A stretch of DNA of 64,000 nt from positions 186,001-250,000 of the forward strand of contig CAMKQH010000001.1 in assembly GCA_946414885.1 (NCBI GenBank), in the 5' to 3' direction. This document shows positions 15,602 through 24,762 of this stretch, one piece after another (within the stretch, counting starts at the first letter, position 1; each line of letters begins with the position of its first letter). The position numbers and the translations under genes were made by a program. Below the pieces are notes generated by a model, which was given only the letters and a program-made list of their open reading frames with translations, was not told the origin of the DNA and ran no database searches. This DNA comes from an uncultured Lachnospiraceae bacterium. GTDB lineage: Bacteria > Bacillota > Clostridia > Lachnospirales > Lachnospiraceae.

Positions 15602-17767
15602 ATGGTAAAGATGGGTATGATGATCGGTAACCGATATGAGATCTTGGAAAAGATCGGTACCGGCGGCATGTCAGACGTATATCGGGCGAAATGTCATAAG
15701 CTGAACCGTTACGTGGCGGTGAAGGTTTTGAAACAGGAATTCGCGGAGAACGAGAATTTCGTTTCGAAATTTATCATCGAAGCACAGGCGGCAGCAGGAC
15801 TGATGCATCCTAACATCGTGAACGTGTACGACGTTGGCGAGGAGGCTGGCATCCATTACATCGTAATGGAGCTGATCGAGGGCATTACGCTTAAGAAATA
15901 TATCGAAAAGAAGGCGCGTCTTTCTTACAAAGAGGCCGTCAGCATTGCGATTCAGGTGAGCATGGGCATTGAGGCAGCCCATAACAATCACATTATCCAC
16001 AGAGACATTAAACCTCAGAACATTATTATTTCCAAGGACGGAAAGGTAAAGGTGACGGATTTCGGAATCGCCAAGGCAGCATCCAGCAACACCATTACCT
16101 CCAATGTGATGGGTTCCGTTCACTATACCTCCCCTGAGCAGGCCCGGGGCGGATACAGTGACGAGAAGAGTGACGTTTATTCATTGGGCATTACCATGTT
16201 TGAGATGTTGACCGGACGGGTTCCCTTTAACGGGGAGACGACGGTTGCAATCGCCATTAAGCACATTCAGGAAGAACTGCCGTATCCGAGCGATTACGTT
16301 CCGGAGATTCCCGTGGCAGTGGAATCCATCGTGCTGAAATGTTGTCAGAAATCTCCCGACAGACGTTATCAGAACATGGGAGAGCTTTTGAGAGACTTGA
16401 AGCAATCGCTCCTTACGCCAGACGAGGATTTTGTGGAGCTTGACAATCCCGACGTGGACGGCGGAACGCGCGCCATCAATGACTGGGAGCTTAGCCAGGT
16501 GCGCGGAAGGACTTATGCCGACGATACCGATGAAGGAATCCGGCTGAAGGATCAGGAGTATCAGGACGGCTACGAGGCGGAACCGGAAGTATACGACGAC
16601 ATGGATGGGGATGATGCCCGCGGCGGCATGACGAAGGTGGAAAAGATCACTGCCATCGTCACGGTGATCGTGGGAATCGTGATCCTGATCATTATCCTAG
16701 TTCTCAGCAAGCAGTTGCTTAACTATTTTTTGCCTGAAAAGGATGGGGAGAGTTCCGTAGGCACGGGACCCACCTCACCGATCATATCGGATGAAAGTTC
16801 CACGGGCAATTTGTCAGAAGAGATTTCCAAGCCTGACGTTCCCAGCAGGGAGATGCCCACCGTGGAAGGGCTTAGCGTTGAAGAAGCGAAGAGAAAGCTG
16901 CTAGGACTTAAGATGCTGGTTTCCGTGGAGTACGTGGAATCGGACTTGGTCCCAGCGGGCGACGTGATCAGTGCTGACGTGGAACCCGGACTTATGGTTC
17001 CGGAAGGCAGTGTGATCGTGCTTAACGTGAGTTCCGGCGTTGAGGGCGTTTTGGTACCTGACGTGACGGGATGTACCTTGGATGAGGCGACCAGCCGCCT
17101 TGACCAGGCAGGTTTTCTGGTAAATAAAATGGAAGATTATTCGGATGCGGAGGAAGGTCTCGTGTTTAACCAGAATCCGGTCAGCCGCGTGAAGGCCCCG
17201 AAAGGCAGCGTGATCACGGTCTATATCAGTAAAGGTAAGGAAAATGTCATGAAGAAGGTTCCTGCCCTGATCGGATTAGAGCAGTCGGAGGGAACGCTTC
17301 GCGCCATTGAAAGCGGACTTAGCATCGGCAACATTCAAATGGTCTTTAATGACAATTATGCGGAGGGAAGAATCTGTACCCAGAGCTATTCTTCCGGCGT
17401 ATACGTGGACGAGGGCACTGCCATCGACATTTGCGTCAGCATGGGGCAGAAGCGCTCTTATAAGTGTGACGTGACCATTGAAGCGCCGTCAGCGGCGGAG
17501 GCACCGGATTACAGGGCAGGCAGCACCGTTGGACTGAAGCTCGTGGCAGATACGGGAATGGTTTTGCTGGATACAAAGACGACGAGCTTTCCATATCCCG
17601 TCAGCTATCAAAGCATCGATTCTCCCGGGGGTAACCTGACCGTCACTTATACTGTGACCATCCCCGGCGAAACGACCACGGATCCGGTTACGGGAGAAAC
17701 CGTTGTCAGTGAGGCAAAGACGGAAACAAAGAGTTTTACCAGAAGAATAGATTTTGTGAGAGAATAG
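15602..17767 (+). CDS. prkC: PASTA-domain Ser/Thr protein kinase (PrkC/Stk1/PknB type)
   Basis: 721 residues. Cytoplasmic kinase domain: glycine loop GTGGMSDVY (19-27), VAVK (K41), HRDIKPQN (133-140), DFG (153-155) and SPEQ (177-180). An acidic juxtamembrane linker is followed by one membrane helix (about 349-369) and an extracellular part with three PASTA repeats (about 420-620). A further ~100-residue beta-rich tail ends at 721. PASTA repeats bind peptidoglycan fragments, so it senses cell-wall state and drives phosphorylation opposed by PrpC. rsgA follows 7 bp later, the usual order. The C-terminal tail beyond the repeats is also found in some clostridial homologues. Confidence 0.96.
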   Translation: MVKMGMMIGNRYEILEKIGTGGMSDVYRAKCHKLNRYVAVKVLKQEFAENENFVSKFIIEAQAAAGLMHPNIVNVYDVGEEAGIHYIVMELIEGITLKKYIEKKARLSYKEAVSIAIQVSMGIEAAHNNHIIHRDIKPQNIIISKDGKVKVTDFGIAKAASSNTITSNVMGSVHYTSPEQARGGYSDEKSDVYSLGITMFEMLTGRVPFNGETTVAIAIKHIQEELPYPSDYVPEIPVAVESIVLKCCQKSPDRRYQNMGELLRDLKQSLLTPDEDFVELDNPDVDGGTRAINDWELSQVRGRTYADDTDEGIRLKDQEYQDGYEAEPEVYDDMDGDDARGGMTKVEKITAIVTVIVGIVILIIILVLSKQLLNYFLPEKDGESSVGTGPTSPIISDESSTGNLSEEISKPDVPSREMPTVEGLSVEEAKRKLLGLKMLVSVEYVESDLVPAGDVISADVEPGLMVPEGSVIVLNVSSGVEGVLVPDVTGCTLDEATSRLDQAGFLVNKMEDYSDAEEGLVFNQNPVSRVKAPKGSVITVYISKGKENVMKKVPALIGLEQSEGTLRAIESGLSIGNIQMVFNDNYAEGRICTQSYSSGVYVDEGTAIDICVSMGQKRSYKCDVTIEAPSAAEAPDYRAGSTVGLKLVADTGMVLLDTKTTSFPYPVSYQSIDSPGGNLTVTYTVTIPGETTTDPVTGETVVSEAKTETKSFTRRIDFVRE

Positions 17768-17774
17768 AGGAAGC

Positions 17775-18650
17775 ATGCAGGGAAAGATCGTGAAAGGGAT
17801 CGCGGGATTCTATTACGTGAACGTGGATGGGATCCTGTATGAATGTAAGGCGAAGGGCGTCTTTCGCAAGGACCATCGGAAACCTTTGGTGGGGGACGAC
17901 GTCCTGTTGGAAGTTTTGGATGAGGAAAAGAAAACAGGCAACGTGACGGAGCTTCTCCCAAGAAAAAGTGAGTTGATGCGTCCGGCGGTGGCCAACGTTG
18001 ATCAAGGGATGGTCATTTTTGCGATGACTTCTCCCGCACCGAATCTGAATCTTTTGGATCGCTTTCTGATCATGATGGACAGACAAAAGCTTCCTTGTCT
18101 GATCTGCTTTAACAAAATGGATCTAGATGACGGAAAATTGATGGAGACGTACCGATCCGCGTATGAGAAGAGCGGACACCCGCTTCTTTTCATCAGTGCC
18201 AAGGAGGGCACGGGATTAAAGGAATTGCGCGCCTTTCTTGAGGGAAAGACTACCACGGTGGCAGGACCGAGCGGCGTTGGAAAATCTTCCCTGATCAATC
18301 ATCTTCTTGGTGAAACGGCCATGGAGACGGGAAGCCTTAGTGCGAAGATCGACAGGGGAAAACACACGACGCGCCACTCAGAGCTCCTGAGGATCGATCA
18401 GGATAGTTTTATCTTTGACACGCCGGGCTTTAGTTCCCTTGAGGTCATGGATCTTGAGAAGGAAGAACTGGCGGCGTATTATGAAGAATTTGTTCCGTTT
18501 GAAAAGTATTGCCGCTTTGGAGGCTGCAGTCACGTGACGGAACCGGTCTGCGGCATTAAGCAGGCAGTGGAGACGGGGGAGATCCCGCGGATCCGGTATG
18601 AAAATTATTGTCAGTTATATGGAGAATTAAAGAGTAAAAGAAAGTACTAG
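17775..18650 (+). CDS. rsgA: Ribosome small-subunit maturation GTPase RsgA
   Basis: 291 residues. Circularly permuted GTPase: the NKMD motif (113-116) precedes the P-loop GPSGVGKS (164-171), then DTPGFSS. An OB fold lies at the N-terminus (1-~70), and a zinc knuckle follows the GTPase domain (C, C-x-H and C in FGGCSHVTEPVC, near 248-258). It binds the 30S subunit late in assembly and hydrolyses GTP there. It is the last of the conserved rlmN-prpC-prkC-rsgA block; the rpe and thiamine pyrophosphokinase genes that often come next are replaced here by xpaC and telA. Confidence 0.95.
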   Translation: MQGKIVKGIAGFYYVNVDGILYECKAKGVFRKDHRKPLVGDDVLLEVLDEEKKTGNVTELLPRKSELMRPAVANVDQGMVIFAMTSPAPNLNLLDRFLIMMDRQKLPCLICFNKMDLDDGKLMETYRSAYEKSGHPLLFISAKEGTGLKELRAFLEGKTTTVAGPSGVGKSSLINHLLGETAMETGSLSAKIDRGKHTTRHSELLRIDQDSFIFDTPGFSSLEVMDLEKEELAAYYEEFVPFEKYCRFGGCSHVTEPVCGIKQAVETGEIPRIRYENYCQLYGELKSKRKY

Positions 18651-18681
18651 TTACGCTGGTTAACAGAATTGGAGAATTCGC

Positions 18682-20133
18682 ATGAGCAACAATCAGGATT
18701 GGAAAAATCTTGGAGAACAGATCTTAGATTCCGTGGCGGGGGCATTGAATTCGGGAGATTTTCAGCAATTGAACAGTCTGGTTTCCGGTACGGTGGACAC
18801 CGTCGTGCAGGAAGCCAAAAAACAGGCTGAGATCACGAGGGCGACACGGGAGGAAATTCTTAGGCAATACCGGGAGAATAATGCCGCGAACCGCGAAAAG
18901 TGGTTGCAACAGCAGCAGGAATTGAACCGCAGAAAGGAAGAACGCCGGGAAGAATGGAGAAAGGTCCGCGAGGCACAGCAGTACCGGTATTCGCCGAATA
19001 GCGTCGGATCCAGGCCATTGCCGCCGCCTCCCAGGGTGAACCGCGTTCGGTTTAAGAAGGTTGGAAGCGTTAAGAACGTATTGAATACGGTGTTTGGTTC
19101 GCTGGGACTCAGCGTCGGAGTCGGCATGTCCATGGTGTCTTTGATTCTGATGAGTACCGGACGCACCTGGTTTCCGTTTGCGTTTGCCACGGCAATCGTG
19201 GCGGGCATATCCATTGCGATGCTCATCAAGGGAAGCAAGCAGCGCGGGCTGATCAGCAGGGCGCAGCGTTACATGCAAATCTGCGGGACCAAAATGTATG
19301 CGGACATCGATGAGATTGCCGTTCAGACGGGAAACAGTTCCAAATTCATTAGAAAGGACATCAAGAAAATGCTTCGCCTTGGCATGTTCCCGGAAGGTCA
19401 TTTGGATCTTCAGGAAACCTGCTTTATGTTAAACAACGAAGTATACCGTCAATATACGGAAACTGCGGAAGCGTTTAGAATGCGCGAGCAGATGAATGCT
19501 GAGAAGAACCGCATACTTACGGCGGAGGAGGAAGAACGGGAGCTTAAACTGCAGCAGGAGAACGAATTAAATGCCATGATGTCGGAAGGAACGGCATACA
19601 TACAGAAGCTGCGTCAGTTGAACGAATCCATTCCCGGTCAGGAGATTTCAGGGCAGTTGTCCCAGCTGGAAACCTTGCTTCGTCAGATCTTTGACCGCGT
19701 GAAGGAGCATCCGGAGCAGATGAACCGCATGCACAAGCTGATGGAGTACTACCTGCCCACGACGGTAAAGCTTGTGGAAGCTTACGTACAGTTTGAAAAG
19801 GTGGAGAATCCCGGTCAGGACATCCGGGACGCCAAGGCAGAGATCCAGAAAACCTTGGGAATCATCAACGAAGCCTTTACGGAATTGCTGAATAACCTCT
19901 TCCAGGACGAAGTGTTTGACGCCACCACGGATGCCCAGGTTTTGCAGGCCATGCTTTCAAGAGAGGGTCTTCGTCGCGAAATGAGTTCGGAAACTATTGA
20001 CTCCAAGCAAGAAAACGAATATGATGAATATGAGGCGCAAGAGGAAGAAGAGGATGACAATCCGTTTAAGCTTACGCTGGAACCAGAGCAACCTGAGGTG
20101 CTGCCTTCCCTGAAGGCACCATGGGAAAGCTAG
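18682..20133 (+). CDS. XpaC-like membrane protein (5-bromo-4-chloroindolyl phosphate hydrolysis family)
   Basis: 483 residues. The N-terminal ~110 residues are charged and glutamine-rich and likely helical (RREEWRKVREAQQYR). Two membrane helices follow at about 138-182, then a long soluble helical region, ending in a very acidic tail (EYEAQEEEEDDN). The core resembles the XpaC family. XpaC and TelA are encoded together in many Firmicutes and have been linked to resistance to toxic anions and envelope stress, but the molecular role is not settled. The next gene is TelA, 32 bp away. ATG with GGAG spaced at 9 bp. Confidence 0.72.
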   Translation: MSNNQDWKNLGEQILDSVAGALNSGDFQQLNSLVSGTVDTVVQEAKKQAEITRATREEILRQYRENNAANREKWLQQQQELNRRKEERREEWRKVREAQQYRYSPNSVGSRPLPPPPRVNRVRFKKVGSVKNVLNTVFGSLGLSVGVGMSMVSLILMSTGRTWFPFAFATAIVAGISIAMLIKGSKQRGLISRAQRYMQICGTKMYADIDEIAVQTGNSSKFIRKDIKKMLRLGMFPEGHLDLQETCFMLNNEVYRQYTETAEAFRMREQMNAEKNRILTAEEEERELKLQQENELNAMMSEGTAYIQKLRQLNESIPGQEISGQLSQLETLLRQIFDRVKEHPEQMNRMHKLMEYYLPTTVKLVEAYVQFEKVENPGQDIRDAKAEIQKTLGIINEAFTELLNNLFQDEVFDATTDAQVLQAMLSREGLRREMSSETIDSKQENEYDEYEAQEEEEDDNPFKLTLEPEQPEVLPSLKAPWES

Positions 20134-20165
20134 GAGATAAATGAAATCTATGGAGGATACGCAAA

Positions 20166-21356
20166 ATGAGTAACGAATTGGACGAAATGTTAAATCAAGC
20201 ACCCAGCCTTACCCTGGACCCCATTCCAAGCCCCGCAGACGCGATCGCTGAAATGACACTGACGCCGAACGCAAAGGAAGAAGAGGAAGTGCCGGTTGTT
20301 CAGGAAGTAAATCTGACTCCCCAGGAGCAGAAAATGGTAGATGATTTCGCTGCACAGATCGACATCACTAATACGCAGCAGGTAATGCAGTACGGTTCCG
20401 GAAGCCAGAAGAAGATCGCTGATTTCTCTGAGAGCGCTCTTGGCAATGTTAGAACCAAGGACATGGGCGAGATCGGAAAGATGCTGACCGACGTGGTTGC
20501 TGAGCTGAGAAGCTTCGAAAACGAGGAAGACAAGGGATTCTTTGGCAACATCTTCAAGAAGAGCACCGCAAAGCTTTCTGACATGAAGGCTAAGTATGAC
20601 AAGGCTGAAGTTAACGTAAATAAGATCTGCAAGGTGATGGAAGGCCATCAGGTAACCCTGTTGAAAGACATTGCCATGCTGGATAAGATGTATGACCTGA
20701 ACATGAACTACTACAAGGAACTGTCCATGTACATCCTTGCCGGCAAGCAGAAGCTTGAGCACGCTAAGAGCGTTGAGCTTCCTGAATTACTTGCTAAGGC
20801 TGAGAAGAGCGGACTTCCTGAGGATACGCAGGCTGCAAGGGATTTCTCCGCACAGATCGATCGCTTTGAGAAGAAGATCTATGACCTGGAGCTGACCAAG
20901 ACCATTTCCCTTCAGATGGCTCCTCAGATCCGTCTGATTCAGACGAATGACACTGCAATGAGTGAGAAGATCCAGTCCACTCTTGTAAATACCATTCCTC
21001 TGTGGAAGAGCCAGATGGTAATCGCAATTGGACTGAACCACTCCACGAACGCTGCAAGGGCACAGAAGGAAGTTTCTGACATGACCAACGCACTTCTGAA
21101 GAAGAATGCGGAGACCTTGAAGGTTGCTACCATTGAGACTGCAAAGGAGAATGAGAGAGGTATCGTGGATATTGAAACCCTGACCCAGACCAACCAGACC
21201 CTGATCAGCACTTTGGATGAAGTGATGAAGATCCAGGAGGAAGGCAGAACGAGACGTGCAAACGCTGAGGTAGAGCTTGCAAGAATCGAGAACGAGATGA
21301 AGGCAAAGCTGCTTGACGTTAGTAAGGGAAGCATGTTAAAGAAAGAAAGCAAATAA
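20166..21356 (+). CDS. telA: TelA-family toxic anion resistance protein
   Basis: 396 residues, cytoplasmic, almost entirely alpha-helical with coiled-coil stretches. It shows features of the TelA family: an N-terminal acidic leader, then LTPQEQKMVDDFAAQIDI, and a QMAPQIRLIQ segment in the conserved core. Family members were found through tellurite resistance and are thought to act in membrane or anion stress; no enzyme activity is established. It pairs with the XpaC gene upstream and ends in a terminator. Codon use (AAG, GCT and CTG rich) looks more like the highly expressed nagB and glmM than its neighbours, suggesting high protein levels. Confidence 0.88.
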   Translation: MSNELDEMLNQAPSLTLDPIPSPADAIAEMTLTPNAKEEEEVPVVQEVNLTPQEQKMVDDFAAQIDITNTQQVMQYGSGSQKKIADFSESALGNVRTKDMGEIGKMLTDVVAELRSFENEEDKGFFGNIFKKSTAKLSDMKAKYDKAEVNVNKICKVMEGHQVTLLKDIAMLDKMYDLNMNYYKELSMYILAGKQKLEHAKSVELPELLAKAEKSGLPEDTQAARDFSAQIDRFEKKIYDLELTKTISLQMAPQIRLIQTNDTAMSEKIQSTLVNTIPLWKSQMVIAIGLNHSTNAARAQKEVSDMTNALLKKNAETLKVATIETAKENERGIVDIETLTQTNQTLISTLDEVMKIQEEGRTRRANAEVELARIENEMKAKLLDVSKGSMLKKESK

Positions 21357-21369
21357 TGAACTTACTTAG

Positions 21370-21400
21370 AGCCGGTTCCGAAAGGGACCGGCTTTATTTT
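21370..21400 (+). terminator. Terminator after telA
   Basis: A 10-bp stem AGCCGGTTCC with GGGACCGGCT and a GAAA tetraloop (21380-21383), followed by TTATTTT. Confidence 0.92.
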
Positions 21401-21495
21401 GGCAAGGATTGAGCAAGAATAACAATAATAGCGTAGCGTAAAACGATTTTTTCTGAGATAATGTACAAAGAAAAGTCTTAATGAGGAGGTTACGC

Positions 21496-22998
21496 ATGAA
21501 TTTAAAAACAGCATTTGCGCCATACTTTAAAGTTGGCGCGGCAATGTCGAGATGGAATCTCCATACGCCTGCACACGTGGAATTCCTTTCGCAACAATTT
21601 AGCAGCTATACCGTCGAAAATGACATGAAGCCCATGTATTTCCTTGACGGGAAGAAAAACCGCATGGAGTCAGAGAAGTATAACCTGGCGCCGGCACTGA
21701 CTTTTGAGCATGCCATTCCCTATCTGGAGATGGCAAAGGCAAAGGGAATCCCCATGCGCGGACATACTCTTGTGTGGCACGGACAGACGCCGCAGTGGTT
21801 CTTTTACGAGAACTATAATACTTCAGGAAAGCTTGCAAGCAGGGAAACGATGTTGGCAAGAATGGAAAACTATATTAAGGGCGTGCTTGGCTTCGTGCAG
21901 GACAATTATCCCGGCGTCATCTATGCGTGGGACGTTGTCAATGAGGCCATCAATGACGGCGGTTTTCGTGATTCCCTTTGGTTTAAGGTTCTCGGAAAGG
22001 ATTTCATCGAGAAGGCATTTGAGTTTGCAAGAAAATATGCGGCCCCGGGCGTATCCCTGTTTTACAATGATTATGAGTCTGCAACGGAATGGAAACGGGA
22101 TTGCATCTTGAAGGACATTCTGATTCCCTTGAAGGAAAAAGGCCTGGTTGACGGCATGGGAATGCAATCGCACCTGCTTATGGATCATCCGGATTTCAAG
22201 GATTTCAAAACGGCTTTGGAAATGTATGGAGCGCTTGGAATCGAGGTACAGATCACGGAGCTGGACCTGCATAATGCAGACCCTTCAGAGGAATCCATGC
22301 ATCAGCTGGCCATGAGATATCAGGAGCTCTTCCGGATTATAGTCGAGGCGAAGAAGTCTGGCAAAGCGAACGTGACGGCAGTGACGTTCTGGAATCTGCT
22401 GGATGAAAACAGCTGGCTTTCCGGTTTCCGCAAGGAGACAAGCTATCCTTTGCTGTTCCATGGAAAATGTGAGGCGAAGGAAGCGTATTATGAGGTTTTG
22501 AAGGTTGTTGTTCCTGAGGATCAGATAGATCTCTGGAAGTTCGAGGCAAGCGAAGAAGATTTCCAGGCACAGGGTATGCCTGAGGAAAATAAAGGAGGGA
22601 TTACCATGCAGGAAGTATATGAATTCTTAAAGGAAGTTGGCGTTTATTATCTGGCAACGGTGGAAGGTGATCAGCCTAGGGTAAGGCCTTTTGGCACCAT
22701 CGACATGTTCGAGGGCAAGCTTTATATCCAGACGGGTAAGGTTAAGGAAGTTTCCAAGCAGCTGCAGAAGAATCCGAAGGCAGAGATCTGTGCCTTTGCG
22801 GAAGGCAGATGGCTGCGCGTTGCAGGTGAACTGATCCGCGATGACAGGATCGAAGCAAAAGAGCACATGCTGGAAGCATATCCTCACCTGAAGGGCATGT
22901 ATTCCGCAGAGGATGACAATACGGAAGTTCTCTACTTCAGAAACGCTACGGCGACGTTCTCCTCCTTTGGCGCTCCTTCCAGAAGCATCCAGTTCTAA
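21496..22998 (+). CDS. GH10 xylanase fused in frame to a pyridoxamine-phosphate-oxidase-like flavin protein
   Basis: 500 residues. Residues 1-~340 are a GH10 TIM barrel: GHTLVWH (89-95), WDVVNE with acid/base E150, and ITELD with nucleophile E255. No signal peptide is present, so it would act on xylo-oligosaccharides inside the cell. A short linker leads to residues 371-500, a split-barrel domain like small PPOX/FMN-binding proteins (YLATVEGDQPRVRPFG). That domain starts with its own methionine, preceded by AAAGGAGGG at perfect spacing, as if a separate gene lost the stop before it. ATG 21496 is chosen because AGGAGG lies 8 bp upstream. A sequencing slip removing a stop is a possible alternative explanation. 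Confidence 0.85.
   Translation: MNLKTAFAPYFKVGAAMSRWNLHTPAHVEFLSQQFSSYTVENDMKPMYFLDGKKNRMESEKYNLAPALTFEHAIPYLEMAKAKGIPMRGHTLVWHGQTPQWFFYENYNTSGKLASRETMLARMENYIKGVLGFVQDNYPGVIYAWDVVNEAINDGGFRDSLWFKVLGKDFIEKAFEFARKYAAPGVSLFYNDYESATEWKRDCILKDILIPLKEKGLVDGMGMQSHLLMDHPDFKDFKTALEMYGALGIEVQITELDLHNADPSEESMHQLAMRYQELFRIIVEAKKSGKANVTAVTFWNLLDENSWLSGFRKETSYPLLFHGKCEAKEAYYEVLKVVVPEDQIDLWKFEASEEDFQAQGMPEENKGGITMQEVYEFLKEVGVYYLATVEGDQPRVRPFGTIDMFEGKLYIQTGKVKEVSKQLQKNPKAEICAFAEGRWLRVAGELIRDDRIEAKEHMLEAYPHLKGMYSAEDDNTEVLYFRNATATFSSFGAPSRSIQF
22591..22608 (+). promoter_or_regulatory. Internal ribosome site and ATG inside the xylanase fusion
   Basis: AAAGGAGGGATTACC then ATG at 22606, in frame with the xylanase. 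The AGGAGG core is 7 bp from the ATG. The 130-residue flavin domain could be made alone from here. Confidence 0.65.
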
Positions 22999-23004
22999 TA
23001 ACGA

Positions 23005-23043
23005 AAGGGCATGCTCCTCTAAAGGCGCATGCCCTTATCTTTT
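23005..23043 (+). terminator. Hairpin between the xylanase fusion and the esterase gene
   Basis: A perfect 10-bp stem AAGGGCATGC (23005-23014) with GCATGCCCTT (23027-23036), followed by the imperfect T tract ATCTTTTC. Likely partial termination, lowering expression of the next gene. Confidence 0.6.
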
Positions 23044-23061
23044 CACAGGGAGAATACAATC

Positions 23062-24714
23062 ATGGAAAAAAAGCCTGAAATAACAGTTTTTGAAGATGGA
23101 ACAAAAATTTGGGAAGCGGAGCTGGGAAGCTTTGCGGTAAAGACGTATCTGCCTAAAACGGATCTGCCCGAAGACATTGTAAATTTTGGATTCCGCGCGC
23201 CCTACCTCATGATTTTTGAGGAGAAACGACTCTCAAAGCAGGAGGCGAAGGAATTCGCTGATAAGAATGGTTTTTCGGAGGTCGCATCCGGGTTTGCCGG
23301 AAGCGTGAATTTTTTCTATCCGTTGAATGATGGTGGTTGGGAAAAGGCGCCGGATTCATTCTTTGCCGATATTCTAGGGGAGTCCCGCATCAGCCAGTAT
23401 TATGAGGATGGCATGGCCATCACGTATGACCGCTTTGCAAAGAAGATGGGCAATCCCTACATCCGCGGTGCAGTTCTCAGAACCTATCTTTATGGATATG
23501 GGCAGTCTGCAGATTTTATCGCAAAGAATTATCTAAAAACAATTTACGGTCCCTTCCTTTGGGGGCCCGGAGAAGTAACGCCGGCCGCATGCATCCTGCA
23601 GGGGCTTAGCGTGATGCCTAAGCCGGAGCGCAGGGACGTACCGGTGGTATCCGTTGGTAACAGTGACGAGATCAATGAAGCGTTGATGGAGAGCCTGGAC
23701 GACGTATTGATCGAGCAGGTCGCAGACGTTCCGGGCGATTATAAGGAGTTCGTTGGAAATTACAGACGCATTCTTGGAGACCTCCAAGAGGAACCTGACT
23801 TAGAGAAGATGGGCATGGTATGCGAGCCTTCTTACGTCACCGTAAAAACTGCAGCAGACAATCGCGGAGACGATAAGGACACGAAGGAGCACAGGATCGG
23901 CTACGTTGCTTATTACAATAAGGGCATCATGGATGGAGGGAAGAAGGTTCCGCTGGTGCTTTGTTTCCACGGCGGCGGAGATTCCACCTTCTTTATGGCA
24001 AGCTGTTCCGGTTGGAATCTGATCGCGGCGAAGTATGGATTTCTTCTTGTCTGCGTGGAAAATCACTTAAACAGCACGGCGACTGAGAACATGGAGATGC
24101 TCAGCCAGCTTAAGGAGAAGTATTCCATTGATGAGACAAAGATTTATGCCAGCGGTTTCTCCATGGGCGGCTGTAAGTCATGGGACATGATGCAGGAGTA
24201 TCCGAAGGTATTTGCGGCAGTTGCACCCATGGATGCAACGTTCGAGGTAGGCTGCAATTCTTATGGCGATCCGGTGGAAGGCTACAACCAGACCGTGCTT
24301 GTGCCCACGTTCTATGCCGGCGGAGAGATCACGCCGCTTCCGGAATTGCCCTTCCAGGCACAAAAATGCGTTGACCGCATGAGATACGTATTCAAAGTAA
24401 ATCAGGTGAAAAAGCCTTATGAAGTAAAGCTGGAAGAAAAAGAACAGTGGGAAAATCCCATCTGGGGCGTGGACGGTGACTATACCTACAAGTTAGTCAA
24501 CGAGGAGCGTGAGAACAGCGTATTGACCTTACAGCTTTTTGAAAGCACGAACGGAAAGTGCTATTCCGTATTTGGGTGCGTGGGGAATCAGGGACATGAG
24601 GTGAGACACCATACCTGTGAGCAGGCATGGAAGTTTATGAGTCAGTTCAAGAGACTCCCGGACGGAACGATAGAAGGCGGAGACATGGAGACGATCAAGG
24701 CTTTATACAAATAA
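23062..24714 (+). CDS. Alpha/beta hydrolase with PHB-depolymerase/feruloyl-esterase-like catalytic domain
   Basis: 550 residues, no signal peptide. The N-terminal ~270 residues show no domain I recognise. From about 285 comes an alpha/beta hydrolase resembling the polyhydroxybutyrate depolymerase and feruloyl/acetylxylan esterase group: LVLCFHGGGD (oxyanion region), then the nucleophile elbow GFSMGGCKSWD, with a late QGHEVRHH histidine. Its place after an intracellular GH10 xylanase suggests removal of ester side groups from imported xylo-oligosaccharides; this is inference. ATG 23062 is chosen since CAGGGAG precedes it; an in-frame ATG at 23029 lies within the upstream hairpin. Confidence 0.72.
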   Translation: MEKKPEITVFEDGTKIWEAELGSFAVKTYLPKTDLPEDIVNFGFRAPYLMIFEEKRLSKQEAKEFADKNGFSEVASGFAGSVNFFYPLNDGGWEKAPDSFFADILGESRISQYYEDGMAITYDRFAKKMGNPYIRGAVLRTYLYGYGQSADFIAKNYLKTIYGPFLWGPGEVTPAACILQGLSVMPKPERRDVPVVSVGNSDEINEALMESLDDVLIEQVADVPGDYKEFVGNYRRILGDLQEEPDLEKMGMVCEPSYVTVKTAADNRGDDKDTKEHRIGYVAYYNKGIMDGGKKVPLVLCFHGGGDSTFFMASCSGWNLIAAKYGFLLVCVENHLNSTATENMEMLSQLKEKYSIDETKIYASGFSMGGCKSWDMMQEYPKVFAAVAPMDATFEVGCNSYGDPVEGYNQTVLVPTFYAGGEITPLPELPFQAQKCVDRMRYVFKVNQVKKPYEVKLEEKEQWENPIWGVDGDYTYKLVNEERENSVLTLQLFESTNGKCYSVFGCVGNQGHEVRHHTCEQAWKFMSQFKRLPDGTIEGGDMETIKALYK

Positions 24715-24725
24715 GTTAAAAAGAA

Positions 24726-24762
24726 CTGGGTCACGGGGAATTTCCCGAGACCCAGATTTTTT
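24726..24762. terminator. Bidirectional terminator between convergent genes
   Basis: The stem CTGGGTC/GACCCAG with an inner CGGG/CCCG is flanked by Ts on the + side (24757-24762) and by As before the stem, which form a T tract on the - strand. It serves the esterase gene (+) and the HD-GYP gene (-). Confidence 0.9.

Noticed and set aside
21457-21462. GATAAT as -10 of a promoter for the xylanase fusion
   Set aside because: It is preceded by TGA as an extended -10, but no acceptable -35 lies 16-18 bp upstream; too weak to list as a feature.
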